Positions 12,786 through 21,653 are shown, counted from the first letter of the stretch. The stretch: 23,628 bases of DNA from an uncultured Candidatus Melainabacteria bacterium (GCA_934747335.1 CAKVGS010000031.1:1-23628); one strand, 5' to 3'. Translations and numbers: made by a program. The notes: generated from the letters alone by a model not told the origin.

Positions 12786-13889
12786 TCAACCTTCTTGCTC
12801 GTCTTCCACTTCAAAATCGCTATAATCGAAATCATCGCCATTTTGAGCTTGTTCTTCTGCTTCAACTTCTTCCGGCTCTTCCGATTCGTTTGAAGATTCA
12901 GAAGAAGAATCATTTACCTTTTCAATTCTTACGCCGAAACGGTCATTAATAATAACCAATTCGCCTGAAGCAACTGATTTTCCGCCAACTTTCAAAGAAA
13001 TTTTATTGTCGTAAACAGAACACAAGTCAACAATCAAGCCTTCTTCAATGCTCTTAAGCTCGCCCAAAGTAATTTTAACTTTGTCAAACTCTGCTGACAT
13101 GTCAACCTGAATACTATCCCACAAATTAGTGTTTGTATTATCTTCCATACCGCCTCCTCCGCTGGCATCATAAGGTTCTATTATATTAATGTTTGGTTTA
13201 ACTTGAAATTTCTGAACAATATTGTTGCACACAAGTGTCATTTCAGATGAGTTGCTGTTCTCAAACACAACAATATCGCCAACATCAAGTCTTTTTATAT
13301 CTGCAACAGGGAATGTTGTACTTCCCAATATTAATTTCACATCAACTAAACTATTTGCAAAATCTCTATCTTCAAATTTAGGTTCGGTTCTTTGAATTTC
13401 TTGAGGTGAAAGAATGTCTTTCGGTACTGAAATTATAAATTTTGCAGCCGAATCCGAAACTTCGCTTTTTACAAAATAAGTCAGATGCAAAATTTCGTTG
13501 TATCTTCTGTGTGGTTCAATCGTAAAATTAGGCGCAAGCGACTCGTACAAAAAGTCATTAAATGCCGTAATAATCCTTGCTTCAAGCTCTGTAACTTCTG
13601 TTAAATCGAATCTGCGGTTATTTTTACCGAGAACTTTATCCAAAATAACATTGATTGCATCTTGTGAAATTCTTATATAAACGTCATTTTTAGAGTTTAT
13701 TTTAACCTTGGTTACAAAAAATGTATCGTTTTGGGAAAGTACATTCATGTTGGTGCTGATTGACGCGAGCTTGTAATCAAAGCCATCAAAAAAGAATTCA
13801 CTGCTACAGTTTTCTACAACCGGTGTGAAAACTGAATCAAACCATGCAAATTGCTTATATAATTCATCGAAGAATACTGAGTTTATCAT
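12786..13889 (-). CDS. Flagellar C-ring (switch) protein with two SpoA domains, FliM/FliN family
   Basis: A 367-residue protein. The N-terminal 170 residues are of unclear type. Two SpoA (FliM/FliN C-terminal) domains follow: the first about residues 180-233 (LVDVKLILGSTTFPVADIKRL), the second about 256-325 (VKITLGELKSIEEGLIVDL ... VGGKSVASGELVIINDRFGVRIEKV). A very acidic Ser/Glu tail fills residues 326-367. FliM and FliN each carry one SpoA domain; two in one chain is the layout of injectisome SctQ proteins. The second domain is the more FliN-like. It should form the cytoplasmic ring that takes substrates to the export gate and, in flagella, switches rotation. AGGAT lies 6 bases before the ATG. 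It is first in the fliO-P-Q-R block; a weak promoter candidate (TTGATG 14056-14051, GATACT 14032-14027) lies upstream. Confidence 0.8.
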   Translation of the reverse strand: MINSVFFDELYKQFAWFDSVFTPVVENCSSEFFFDGFDYKLASISTNMNVLSQNDTFFVTKVKINSKNDVYIRISQDAINVILDKVLGKNNRRFDLTEVTELEARIITAFNDFLYESLAPNFTIEPHRRYNEILHLTYFVKSEVSDSAAKFIISVPKDILSPQEIQRTEPKFEDRDFANSLVDVKLILGSTTFPVADIKRLDVGDIVVFENSNSSEMTLVCNNIVQKFQVKPNINIIEPYDASGGGGMEDNTNTNLWDSIQVDMSAEFDKVKITLGELKSIEEGLIVDLCSVYDNKISLKVGGKSVASGELVIINDRFGVRIEKVNDSSSESSNESEEPEEVEAEEQAQNGDDFDYSDFEVEDEQEG

Positions 13890-13904
13890 ACATATCCTGT
13901 TTGG

Positions 13905-14003
13905 AAGTCTTTAAGTCGTTAGGTCTTTAAGTTGTTAAGTTCGTTATAAAGATTTTTATTTAAATGAACTTAGTGTCTTAAAGACTTAATGCCCTAATTC
14001 CTT
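13905..14003. repeat. 99-bp palindromic element C, 8-bp unit arms of a different sequence
   Basis: Both inverted arms can be cut into five 8-bp units that each begin ARG, as in elements A and B, but the units here are of the AAGTCTTT type. The arms end symmetrically at AAGTTC / GAACTT around a short AT-rich centre. It lies in the 255-base gap upstream of the C-ring gene, probably in its leader. Confidence 0.7.
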
Positions 14004-14088
14004 TCCTTACCACTTTCCCACGCTATAGTATCAAATTTCAGCGTTCAAGACATCAACTGTTTAGAGGATTTTATTTAATATAGCTTAT

Positions 14089-14117
14089 TTGACGCACATG
14101 TTCCTTTTTTCTATAAT
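14089..14117 (+). promoter_or_regulatory. Sigma70-type promoter for the large AsmA-family gene
   Basis: TTGACG (14089-14094), a 17-base spacer and a perfect TATAAT (14112-14117), 28 bases before the ATG at 14145. The predicted start near 14124 leaves a short leader carrying GGGGAA at a good distance from the start codon. Confidence 0.75.
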
Positions 14118-14144
14118 TAATGAGTAGAAAAAGGGGAATTATGT

Positions 14145-17100
14145 ATGCAAAAATTTCTTAAATACTTAGGCTTTATTGCCCTTGGTGCGGTTGTTTTAGC
14201 CTATGCTGGATTTCTTTTTGTACTACCAAATGTAATTGATTTAAACCAGTACACACCTGAAATCCAAAAACTTGCCAAAGAGCAAGCAAAACTTAATGTA
14301 AATTTTGAAAATGTTAAAATTGTAACTACTCCGCTACTTGGTGCGGGCATAAAAGCTGAAAATATATCAGTTAAACTCCCTGATGATTCGGTTTTATTTT
14401 CAGCAGATAAGATTAAAACAAGAATTTCGCTTCCAAGCCTTTTATTGTTAACAGTGAAAGTTTCTTGCTTAGAAGTCGAAAAACCGTTTGTAAATTTAGA
14501 AATCATAAACGACGAAAACTTCAAAGTTGTTAAACTTGTTGAAGATTTGTTGAATGCAGGTAAAGAACAAAAGCTTGAAGAAGGCAGACAAACCGTACAA
14601 GCAGAAGCTGAAGGTTTCAAGTTCGACCCTGCTTGGATAAGAATCAAAATTCCTGCTGTTAAACTTAACAACTACAAAATCCTTGTAAAAGACCTTAAAT
14701 CTAGACATTATTTAGATTTACACGGTGAACAACTGGTTTTAGGCTATTTTAACGGCAAAAGCGCCAAAGTTAAAACTTACGCAGAATTATTCAATGACGA
14801 AAACAAGAATATTACCGCAAACATTGATATAAATACATTCTTACCGCCAGTTGAGCCTTCTCTTGATTCAGAAGATGATCCGGCTGAAAGAATTGAAATC
14901 CCGTTCATAAACCCTGTTACTATGTACAGAAATTATGATTTAAAAGCAAATCTTGATACAAAATTGCGTATAAGAAATCATAATGACAATTTAACTTCTT
15001 ACGGTCATTTTGATATTAATAATATCAGTTTAAAAGTCGGTAACCTAAAATTGCCTGAAAGCTACTTGAGAGCAAAAACTTTCGGTTCAAATGTAGATTT
15101 GGATACAAATATTTATGCAGCGCAAAATCAAAACATCCAACTTTTGGGTAAATTAAACTACGGTCATCATCCAAAAATGGATATGAGTATTAAAACTGCC
15201 GATATCAAGTTTAACGACTTGATTATCCTATCAAAAGCATTTATGGATTCATTACATATTTATAATGAATTGGCTCAAGTTAAAGCAACAGGTGCATTGC
15301 AAGCTGATTGCTACATCAAAACCAACTTTAAAAAATTAACTTCAACAGGTTCAATTTTGGTTAAAGACGGCGGTTTGAGCGTTAGAAACATTGGTAGCGT
15401 AATTTCTAAGGCTAACGTAAACGTTAAACTTGACGATAACGTACTAGATATTAGAAATTCAAGCTTGTTGGTCGGTAATCAACCAATCACGATTGATGGT
15501 AAAATCGACGAAAAATCAGTTGCCGACATTAATGTAAGCGCAAAGAAAATACCTTTGCCTGTTTTATTTAACGCATTTGCGCCAAGAGAAATCAGAAACG
15601 CATACAACTTTAAATCAGGCGACGCGTCTTTCGATTTAGGTTTGAAAGGTGAATTAAAGAAAGCTGTTGCAGCCGCTAAATTTGCACTTGGCAACTTAAA
15701 TATTTCAGACAAAAACATGGTTGTTACAAACAACAACTTGAATGGTGAGTTTTTCTTACAAGGCAAGGCTCTAACAGGAAAAATTAACAACAGCGATTTT
15801 GTTCTATCACTTCCACAAACAAAATCAAGAATTGCTGTTCCAAAATTCAACTTGGAATTGGCGGATAATAATATAACTATTGGCGATAATAAAATTTTGT
15901 TCAATGACAAATCAACATTGAATTACGCCGGTAGTGTAATTGATTATAACAAATTGAAATCATTGAGCTTCACAACTTACGGTAACATTCACACCGATGA
16001 TTTAATCAAACTTATCGGACGCGAATTCAAACCATATATTCACTCAAATGGTACAATTCCTGTAAAAGTAACGTTTGACGGTGACAAACACAAGCAAACT
16101 CTTTTTGCTCAAGCTTTAGCCGACAAAACAAACTTTATTACACCTGTTGATTTTTCAAACGTTAATGGTACAAATACTTCATTGCAAACAGTTGTTGATT
16201 TTAAGCCTAACAGAATTAAAATCAAGAAAACTGGTTTGTTTACAAGAAACGTTACAGTGGATGAAGAAGGTAATGAAGTTGTTCACTTAAATGAAATCTT
16301 AGGCGTAGATGGTACGATTGCAGGAGATAGAATAAATCTTCTAAAAATTACTATGCCAAAGGCTTTGAATGGCAAAATTCATGTATTCCCTCAATCTAAT
16401 TTTGACATCAAAGGTAGAGCATTTGTATTTGGTGAAACCTCAAACCCAAGACTAAGAGGCGGATTTACGGTAACAAATCTTTCAATTCCTGAATTGATGT
16501 TGACTTTGAGAAATGCAGGTTTGAAATTCAAAGGACAAGAAGCCGACTTTGATGTACAAGATTTACTTTTAAACGGTTCTGATATTCAAGCACAAGGAAC
16601 TGTTAGTCTGCTTCCTTCAAGCGTTTTGAATATTCTTAACCTTGACGTTAATTCAAGATATATGAATGTTGACAAATTAATGAACGTTAGTGATAAGGCT
16701 ATGAAATATGTTCCACAAAACGGTGGTTCAAAAACATCTGCTTCTAGCGCAAGCGCAGATATTCCTGTTATAGTAAGAAACGGTTCTATTAACTTTGCAA
16801 GAATAATTTCAGGCAATATTGATGTAAGAAACACAACGGGCAGAATTTCTCTTGCCAGAAACATTTTTTACTTGAGAAATTTGAGAACAAATGTGTTTAA
16901 AGGCCGTGTAAACGGTAATATTTCAATGAACTTGATTACAACCCTTTTGAACATTCGCGTAAACGGTCAGGGTGTTGATGTCGAACAAGCTCTATTAGAC
17001 GGTGCTAATATGAAAGACACACTTTCAGGTACTGCAAGCTTCAGCACTGATATTTCTTTAAAAGGTGCAACTTATGAAGAACAAATGAAAAGCTTAAAAG

Positions 17101-17834
17101 GAAACATTGATTTTGCAGTTAAAGATGGTCAATTTGGCCCATTTGGAAAATTGGAAAACTTAATTATTGCAGAGAATATTAGAGAATCTCAATTCTTCCA
17201 AACAGCCTTGGGTGGTGTAATTAGCGGACTTACAACGATTGATACGACTCATTTTTCTGAGTTAAACGGAAAATTGAGTTTTAACAATGGTATTTGTCAT
17301 ATTGAACCGATTACATCACTTGGTAATATTTTAAGCCTGCATATTTTCGGTGATTTTGATATTTTAAGAAATTATGCTGACATGAAAGTTCGTGCAAGAA
17401 TGGCATCACTTGTTTCAAACTTGCTTGGTCCAATCGGTGCAATCAACCCTGCAAACTTGATTAACAGTGCTGCAAGCTTGAATGTTGTAACTGCTAAAGC
17501 ATTCTCAATCTTCTGCGAAATGGTTCCTGAAGATGAAATGGCAATTATTCCAAGTTTTTCTAATAAATACGTGGATAATTCAGCTACAAAATTCCAACTT
17601 GTAGTAAGAGGTGACGCTGCAAAACCATTGACACTTATTAAATCGTTCAAATGGCTTGCAACTGAAACTCAATATCAGGATGCAGTTGATTATGTAAATT
17701 CAATTCCTGAACCTGTTGAAGGTAGTGAGGCTGAAACAATTGAACAAGCAGTTCAAGAGCATGAAGCCTTGGAAGCCGAAAAACAAACGCTTAAATACAA
17801 AGTAAGACATTTGTTTGATAAAGATGAAGAATAA
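14145..17834 (+). CDS. Large AsmA-family envelope protein
   Basis: A 1229-residue protein with one N-terminal membrane anchor (about residues 5-28) followed by a long periplasmic part made of repeating beta segments, the architecture of AsmA/YhdP/TamB-type bridge proteins linked to phospholipid transport or outer-membrane assembly. The AsmA N-terminal pattern is visible (residues 32-75: TPEIQKLAKEQAKLNVNFENVKI...LGAGIKAENISVKL), and the end (about 1000-1150) resembles AsmA C-terminal modules (SGTASFSTDISLKGATYEEQ, then GQFGPFGKLENLI). A charged helical tail closes it. The start at 14145 has GGGGAA 7 bases upstream; an out-of-frame ATG 4 bases earlier is ignored. It has its own promoter and a strong terminator, so it is a single-gene unit, divergent from the flagellar block. 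A second AsmA-like gene lies at the left edge. Substrate is unknown. Confidence 0.85.
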   Translation: MQKFLKYLGFIALGAVVLAYAGFLFVLPNVIDLNQYTPEIQKLAKEQAKLNVNFENVKIVTTPLLGAGIKAENISVKLPDDSVLFSADKIKTRISLPSLLLLTVKVSCLEVEKPFVNLEIINDENFKVVKLVEDLLNAGKEQKLEEGRQTVQAEAEGFKFDPAWIRIKIPAVKLNNYKILVKDLKSRHYLDLHGEQLVLGYFNGKSAKVKTYAELFNDENKNITANIDINTFLPPVEPSLDSEDDPAERIEIPFINPVTMYRNYDLKANLDTKLRIRNHNDNLTSYGHFDINNISLKVGNLKLPESYLRAKTFGSNVDLDTNIYAAQNQNIQLLGKLNYGHHPKMDMSIKTADIKFNDLIILSKAFMDSLHIYNELAQVKATGALQADCYIKTNFKKLTSTGSILVKDGGLSVRNIGSVISKANVNVKLDDNVLDIRNSSLLVGNQPITIDGKIDEKSVADINVSAKKIPLPVLFNAFAPREIRNAYNFKSGDASFDLGLKGELKKAVAAAKFALGNLNISDKNMVVTNNNLNGEFFLQGKALTGKINNSDFVLSLPQTKSRIAVPKFNLELADNNITIGDNKILFNDKSTLNYAGSVIDYNKLKSLSFTTYGNIHTDDLIKLIGREFKPYIHSNGTIPVKVTFDGDKHKQTLFAQALADKTNFITPVDFSNVNGTNTSLQTVVDFKPNRIKIKKTGLFTRNVTVDEEGNEVVHLNEILGVDGTIAGDRINLLKITMPKALNGKIHVFPQSNFDIKGRAFVFGETSNPRLRGGFTVTNLSIPELMLTLRNAGLKFKGQEADFDVQDLLLNGSDIQAQGTVSLLPSSVLNILNLDVNSRYMNVDKLMNVSDKAMKYVPQNGGSKTSASSASADIPVIVRNGSINFARIISGNIDVRNTTGRISLARNIFYLRNLRTNVFKGRVNGNISMNLITTLLNIRVNGQGVDVEQALLDGANMKDTLSGTASFSTDISLKGATYEEQMKSLKGNIDFAVKDGQFGPFGKLENLIIAENIRESQFFQTALGGVISGLTTIDTTHFSELNGKLSFNNGICHIEPITSLGNILSLHIFGDFDILRNYADMKVRARMASLVSNLLGPIGAINPANLINSAASLNVVTAKAFSIFCEMVPEDEMAIIPSFSNKYVDNSATKFQLVVRGDAAKPLTLIKSFKWLATETQYQDAVDYVNSIPEPVEGSEAETIEQAVQEHEALEAEKQTLKYKVRHLFDKDEE

Positions 17835-17870
17835 ATAAGAAATGCGCTCAATTGAGCGCATTTCTTATTT
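17833..17870. terminator. Perfect 38-base palindromic terminator after the AsmA-family gene
   Basis: A fully self-complementary sequence centred between 17851 and 17852 (core GCGCTCAATTGAGCGC), starting within the stop codon of the AsmA-family gene and ending in a T-rich run. It should act in the plus direction and, because it is symmetric, probably in both. Confidence 0.85.
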
Positions 17871-17894
17871 GATATTATAATTTCAATACTCCCC

Positions 17895-17923
17895 TTGTCC
17901 TTAAACCTGATTTTAGCTATAAT
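17895..17923 (+). promoter_or_regulatory. Sigma70-type promoter for the M16 peptidase gene
   Basis: TTGTCC (17895-17900), a 17-base spacer and a perfect TATAAT (17918-17923), 22 bases before the ATG at 17945. Confidence 0.7.
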
Positions 17924-17944
17924 AGACTCAAATAAGAGGTGTTT

Positions 17945-19270
17945 ATGAAGAAATCGTTAATAAAATATCCGTTTTTAACAAAAGAAGTTGAGATTTATGA
18001 AAGAGAAAACGGGCATAAAATTGTACTTGCACACAAAGAAGGTGGAATGGTTAATATTTCGTCTTGGGTAAAAACAGGTTCAATTAATGAAAACGATAAA
18101 AATAACGGTATTTCACACTTTTTGGAACATCTTATGTTTAAAGGAACACACAAACATAAAGCCGGCGAGTTTGATAGAATTCTTGAGGCAAGAGGTGCAA
18201 TTGTAAACGCCGCAACTTGGAAAGATTATACTTTTTATTATGTAACTTTACCGAAAGGCGAAGATAACGAAAACTTCTATACTGCAATTGATTTACACGC
18301 TGATATGATGACAGACCCTGTTGTTCCTGATTATGAAATGGGCGCACCGTTTGATGTAAACGATAAAACAGTTACAGACAAGCGCGAACGTCACGTTGTA
18401 ATTGAAGAAATAAGAATGCGCAAAGACCAACCTTGGACAAAGGTTTATAACGCAACAAACAACGCGATGTATACAAATCACCCGTACAAACGCGATGTAA
18501 TCGGTACTCCTGAAATTATTTCTCAAGTTAAGCAAGAAGAAATAATGGAGTATTATAGAACTTTTTATTCCCCTAAAAATGTTACTACAATTGTTGTGGG
18601 TGATTTTAATTCGGAAGAAATTTTACCAAGACTTGTTGATGCATTTGATTGGGGCGAAAGACCTGAACCGCCTGAACGTAATATTTTACCTGATAAACCT
18701 GTTTCGCAACAAGTTTATATAGAAAACGAAGCGCATATCAATTCGTCATTTTTGATGTTTGGATTTTTGGGTGCTTTAGCTAAAGATTTAAAGAATGTAA
18801 TTATGCTTGAAATGCTTGCTATTATTTTAGGTGAAGGTACAAGTTCAAGATTGTATGTTAATTTAGTTGAAAATATGGATGAACAGATTTTCAACATGAT
18901 TGACTCTGAATGTTATACCTTCAGAGATGGCTGTAATTTCTTTGTACAAGCAAACTTTAATCCTCAATATAAAGAAAGAGCGATTGAACTTGTCAAAGCT
19001 GAACTTGAAAAATTGCAATCAGGCATAACAGAAAAAGAACTTAATAAAGCTAAAAAGAAATTGAAATCGCGCTTTGCTTGTGAAGTTGAAACGGTTTCTG
19101 ATATTGGCGAAACCATTGGTTATTATATGACTGTATGCGACGATTTGTCTATTGCAGAAGAATATCTTCCAATTTGTGAAGAAATCACTTGCAAGGATTT
19201 GGAAAACGCTGCAAAAAAATACTTAGACTTGAATCATGCCGTGATTTCAGTGCTTGTACCTAAAAAATAA
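17945..19270 (+). CDS. M16-family zinc peptidase (processing-peptidase type)
   Basis: A 441-residue member of the M16B family (mitochondrial processing peptidase beta-like). The inverted zinc motif HFLEH is present (His58, Glu61, His62), and the third ligand is expected in the downstream VVIEEI segment (Glu154/155). The second domain begins near residue 225 and has the usual inactive, clamp-like character. No signal peptide is seen, so a cytoplasmic protease is likely. A GTG at 17939 would add two residues, but AAGAGGTG sits at the right distance from the ATG at 17945, so I start there. Relative to typical members there is a short charged insertion at about residues 133-149 just before the third-ligand segment. 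It is expressed from its own promoter and converges with dapF, with a 26-base gap. Confidence 0.9.
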   Translation: MKKSLIKYPFLTKEVEIYERENGHKIVLAHKEGGMVNISSWVKTGSINENDKNNGISHFLEHLMFKGTHKHKAGEFDRILEARGAIVNAATWKDYTFYYVTLPKGEDNENFYTAIDLHADMMTDPVVPDYEMGAPFDVNDKTVTDKRERHVVIEEIRMRKDQPWTKVYNATNNAMYTNHPYKRDVIGTPEIISQVKQEEIMEYYRTFYSPKNVTTIVVGDFNSEEILPRLVDAFDWGERPEPPERNILPDKPVSQQVYIENEAHINSSFLMFGFLGALAKDLKNVIMLEMLAIILGEGTSSRLYVNLVENMDEQIFNMIDSECYTFRDGCNFFVQANFNPQYKERAIELVKAELEKLQSGITEKELNKAKKKLKSRFACEVETVSDIGETIGYYMTVCDDLSIAEEYLPICEEITCKDLENAAKKYLDLNHAVISVLVPKK

Positions 19271-19296
19271 ATATTTAACAAGTAAAATTTGAACGG

Positions 19297-20154
19297 TTAC
19301 GCTTCATTATTAGTTAACTCTGCTTCAAACACATATTCGGCCGGGCCTGATAAAAATACATCGCCATTTGGTTTGTTTGGTGCACCGTTCCAAACAACAT
19401 TTACGACACCGCCAGGGAGTTGGACTTCTACTGAGTTTTCAATATATCCGTTTAGAATACCCGCTACAACGCTTGCGCAAGCACCTGTTCCACATGCAAG
19501 AGTGATTCCGCATCCTCTTTCCCAAACCGCAAGTTCTATTTTTTTGTAAGACTTAATTTTTACAAATTCTACATTTGTTTTTTCAGGAAATTCTGCGCTT
19601 GTTTCAATAATCGGGCCATATTCTTTTGCAAATTCCATAACGTCATTTTCCGGTGAAACAAAAATTACAAAATGCGGATTGCCCATAGAAATTGCGTTTC
19701 CGTCAAAAATCATGTTTTTAACAGATATTTTGTAGTTTAAATTGTGATGCGGAATGAAAGGAATTTTTTCAGGTTCTAAAATCGGCTGTGACATATTTAC
19801 TCGAACAAATCCATCATCAAGGATTTCAGGTTTAATAATTCCCGCTAAAGTTTTTACAGAGAACATTTTTTTATCAACAAGTTTATTGTCATAAGCGTAT
19901 TTTGCAAAGCATCTCATACCGTTTCCGCACATTTGAGCGGTTGAACCGTCTGAATTGTAGAAAAACCAACCGATGTCTGCTTCTTCGCAACTTGTATTAG
20001 GAATAATAAGCCCGTCTGCGCCAACTCCGAAGTGTCTATCACAAAGCATTTTAGCAGCGTCTGTAATTTTCATATCAAGTTTTAAGAATTCATCATAATC
20101 AATAATGACAAAATCATTGCCGCATCCTTGCATTTTTGTAACTTTTATTCCCAT
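19297..20154 (-). CDS. dapF: Diaminopimelate epimerase
   Basis: DapF converts LL- to meso-diaminopimelate in the cytoplasm, for lysine and peptidoglycan synthesis. At 285 residues its length is typical. The two catalytic cysteines are in their signatures: Cys76 in MCGNGMRC and Cys221 in ACGTGACA. The N-terminal MQGCGNDFVIID and FGVGADGLI blocks and the middle SMGNPHFVIFV segment also fit. The ATG is preceded by TTGGAG at 6-base spacing. It is divergent from hisS, with 70 bases between the starts, and convergent with the M16 peptidase gene. A meso-DAP cell wall agrees with an outer-membrane organism. Confidence 0.97.
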   Translation of the reverse strand: MGIKVTKMQGCGNDFVIIDYDEFLKLDMKITDAAKMLCDRHFGVGADGLIIPNTSCEEADIGWFFYNSDGSTAQMCGNGMRCFAKYAYDNKLVDKKMFSVKTLAGIIKPEILDDGFVRVNMSQPILEPEKIPFIPHHNLNYKISVKNMIFDGNAISMGNPHFVIFVSPENDVMEFAKEYGPIIETSAEFPEKTNVEFVKIKSYKKIELAVWERGCGITLACGTGACASVVAGILNGYIENSVEVQLPGGVVNVVWNGAPNKPNGDVFLSGPAEYVFEAELTNNEA

Positions 20155-20171
20155 CGTTTCTCCAATCGATA

Positions 20172-20199
20172 TTTACTTAATACGTTCATATAGTACAAT
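20172..20199 (+). promoter_or_regulatory. Possible promoter for hisS
   Basis: TTTACT (20172-20177), a 16-base spacer and TACAAT (20194-20199), 25 bases before the hisS start. It lies in the 70-base divergent gap with dapF. No T-box-like leader fits in this space. Confidence 0.45.
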
Positions 20200-20224
20200 T
20201 AAATTATATAAAGGAATTTGAATT

Positions 20225-21460
20225 ATGGCAATAATAAAAGTACAAAAAGGAACAAAAGATATTCTTCCTGCTGAAATGCCCGTATGGCACTTTATGGAAG
20301 ATGAGGCAAGAAAGATTTTTACAGAATACGGTGCAAAAGAAATCAGAACACCGATTTTTGAAGCAACCGAACTTTTTGCGCGTGGTGTTGGCGATACAAC
20401 CGATATTGTTAATAAAGAGATGTACACGTTTGAAAAAAGTGAACGTTCATTAACTCTTCGTCCCGAAAACACGGCAGGCGTAGTTAGAGCATTCATTGAA
20501 AACGGTATGCACAGACTTTCTGCGCCTGTAAAACTTTGGTACAAAGGACCAATGTTTAGATATGAACGTCCGCAAGCAGGTCGTCAAAGACAATTTCACC
20601 AAGTTGGTGTTGAAGTTTTTGGTATAAAGCAAGCCACTGCTGACGCGGAAGTTATTTTAATGGCGGTTAATTACCTTAAAGCGCTTGGTTTGAACGATTT
20701 GAGCGTTGAATTGAATTCTCTCGGCTGTCCTGAATGCCGTGAAACTTTCAAAACAAAGTTAAAAGCCGTAATTAAACCATATTTGAGCGAACTTTGTCCT
20801 GATTGCCAAGCAAGATATGAAAAAAATCCTCTAAGACTTTTGGATTGCAAAGTTGAAGAATGTAAAGCAATTTATGCGAAACCTGAAATTCAAGAAGTTA
20901 TTCAATCTGATTTTATTTGTGATGATTGTGCAAATCATTTTAATGAATTAAAAGGCTATTTAGACGCTTTGAATATTAATTATTCTATTAATAAACTTTT
21001 AGTAAGAGGTTTGGATTACTATAACAGAACAGTTTTTGAAATTAAATCAAACAACTTGGGCTCTCAAAACGCTGTTTGTGGTGGTGGAAGATATGACAGC
21101 CTTGTTCGTAATCTAGGTGGAGAAGATACTCCTGCTATCGGTTTTGCAATGGGTATGGAAAGATTGGCATCGCTAATCGGACAAAAAGAAGCTGAAAAAA
21201 CAACGGCGTTTGTTGTTTCTAACAATACTTTAGAAGCAATTAAATTGACAGAAGAACTTCGATCTCAAGATGTTACAGCGGAATTTGATTTAACTAATAA
21301 GAAGTTTGTAAAGCAATTGGAAAAAGCTTCTAAGGTTGCAAAATATGCTTTAATATTAGGTGAAGATGAAATTTCTGCGGGTAAAGTAACGGTTAAAAAT
21401 CTTGATACTTCGGAACAAAAAACTGTTGCAAGAGAAGATTTGTTGAAAGAAATTTTGTAA
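20225..21460 (+). CDS. hisS: Histidyl-tRNA synthetase
   Basis: HisRS charges tRNA-His with histidine using ATP, in the cytoplasm. The 411-residue chain is close to the usual 420. Class II features are present: KGTKDILPAE at the start, LRPENTAGVVRAF, motif 2 (WYKGPMFRYERPQAGRQRQFHQVGVE), the histidine-specific GLDYYNRTVFEI, and motif 3 (AIGFAMGMERL), then a small anticodon-binding domain (about residues 320-411). A CxxC/CxxC-like set (CPEC, CPDC, CDDC) in the insertion domain may bind zinc. AAAGGA lies 9 bases before the ATG. A strong terminator follows 20 bases after the stop, so it appears to be transcribed alone. Confidence 0.97.
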   Translation: MAIIKVQKGTKDILPAEMPVWHFMEDEARKIFTEYGAKEIRTPIFEATELFARGVGDTTDIVNKEMYTFEKSERSLTLRPENTAGVVRAFIENGMHRLSAPVKLWYKGPMFRYERPQAGRQRQFHQVGVEVFGIKQATADAEVILMAVNYLKALGLNDLSVELNSLGCPECRETFKTKLKAVIKPYLSELCPDCQARYEKNPLRLLDCKVEECKAIYAKPEIQEVIQSDFICDDCANHFNELKGYLDALNINYSINKLLVRGLDYYNRTVFEIKSNNLGSQNAVCGGGRYDSLVRNLGGEDTPAIGFAMGMERLASLIGQKEAEKTTAFVVSNNTLEAIKLTEELRSQDVTAEFDLTNKKFVKQLEKASKVAKYALILGEDEISAGKVTVKNLDTSEQKTVAREDLLKEIL

Positions 21461-21480
21461 TTGTTAAATTGAAATATGTA

Positions 21481-21510
21481 AGGTCTATCCCAAAGGGATA
21501 GACCTTTTTT
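21481..21510 (+). terminator. Rho-independent terminator of hisS
   Basis: AGGTCTATCCC (21481-21491), an AAA loop and GGGATAGACCT (21495-21505) make a perfect 11-bp stem followed by a run of six T's. Confidence 0.93.
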
Positions 21511-21525
21511 ACATGTTTTTGCATA

Positions 21526-21653
21526 AGTTAATAACACCCTCTCCCGTCCTCCGGACACCCTCCCCATGTAAAATAAACAAAAGGGGAGGGGGTAACTTGC
21601 GTTAATTGAGCGACTTTAGCTCCGGAGGGGTAGGGGAGAGGGTGTTATTAACT
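21526..21653. repeat. 128-bp palindromic element with 20-bp perfect terminal inverted repeats
   Basis: The ends 21526-21545 (AGTTAATAACACCCTCTCCC) and 21634-21653 are exact reverse complements. Further inner arms pair: CCTCCGGA (21548-21555) with TCCGGAGG (21621-21628), and CCCTCCCC (21558-21565) with GGGGAGGG (21583-21590). The interior is too short to code for a transposase, so it resembles a miniature non-autonomous element. It contains CCCTCTCC-type sequence like the intragenic repeats but does not align with them further. Confidence 0.8.

Noticed and set aside
9394..13889. The fli block as a non-flagellar injectisome
   Set aside because: FliO is present and FliP/Q/R read as flagellar; no secretin or needle genes are in the window. 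The two-SpoA protein alone is not enough.
15479..15910. 143-residue minus-strand open frame within the AsmA-family gene
   Set aside because: It is antisense to a well-supported gene, has no ribosome site or recognisable domain, and mirrors the codon pattern of the host gene.
17939..17944. GTG start two codons earlier for the M16 peptidase
   Set aside because: The GTG overlaps the Shine-Dalgarno AAGAGGTG, which is correctly spaced for the ATG at 17945.
20155..20224. T-box or other riboswitch before hisS
   Set aside because: Only 70 bases separate hisS and dapF starts and no T-box motif or antiterminator fold is seen.
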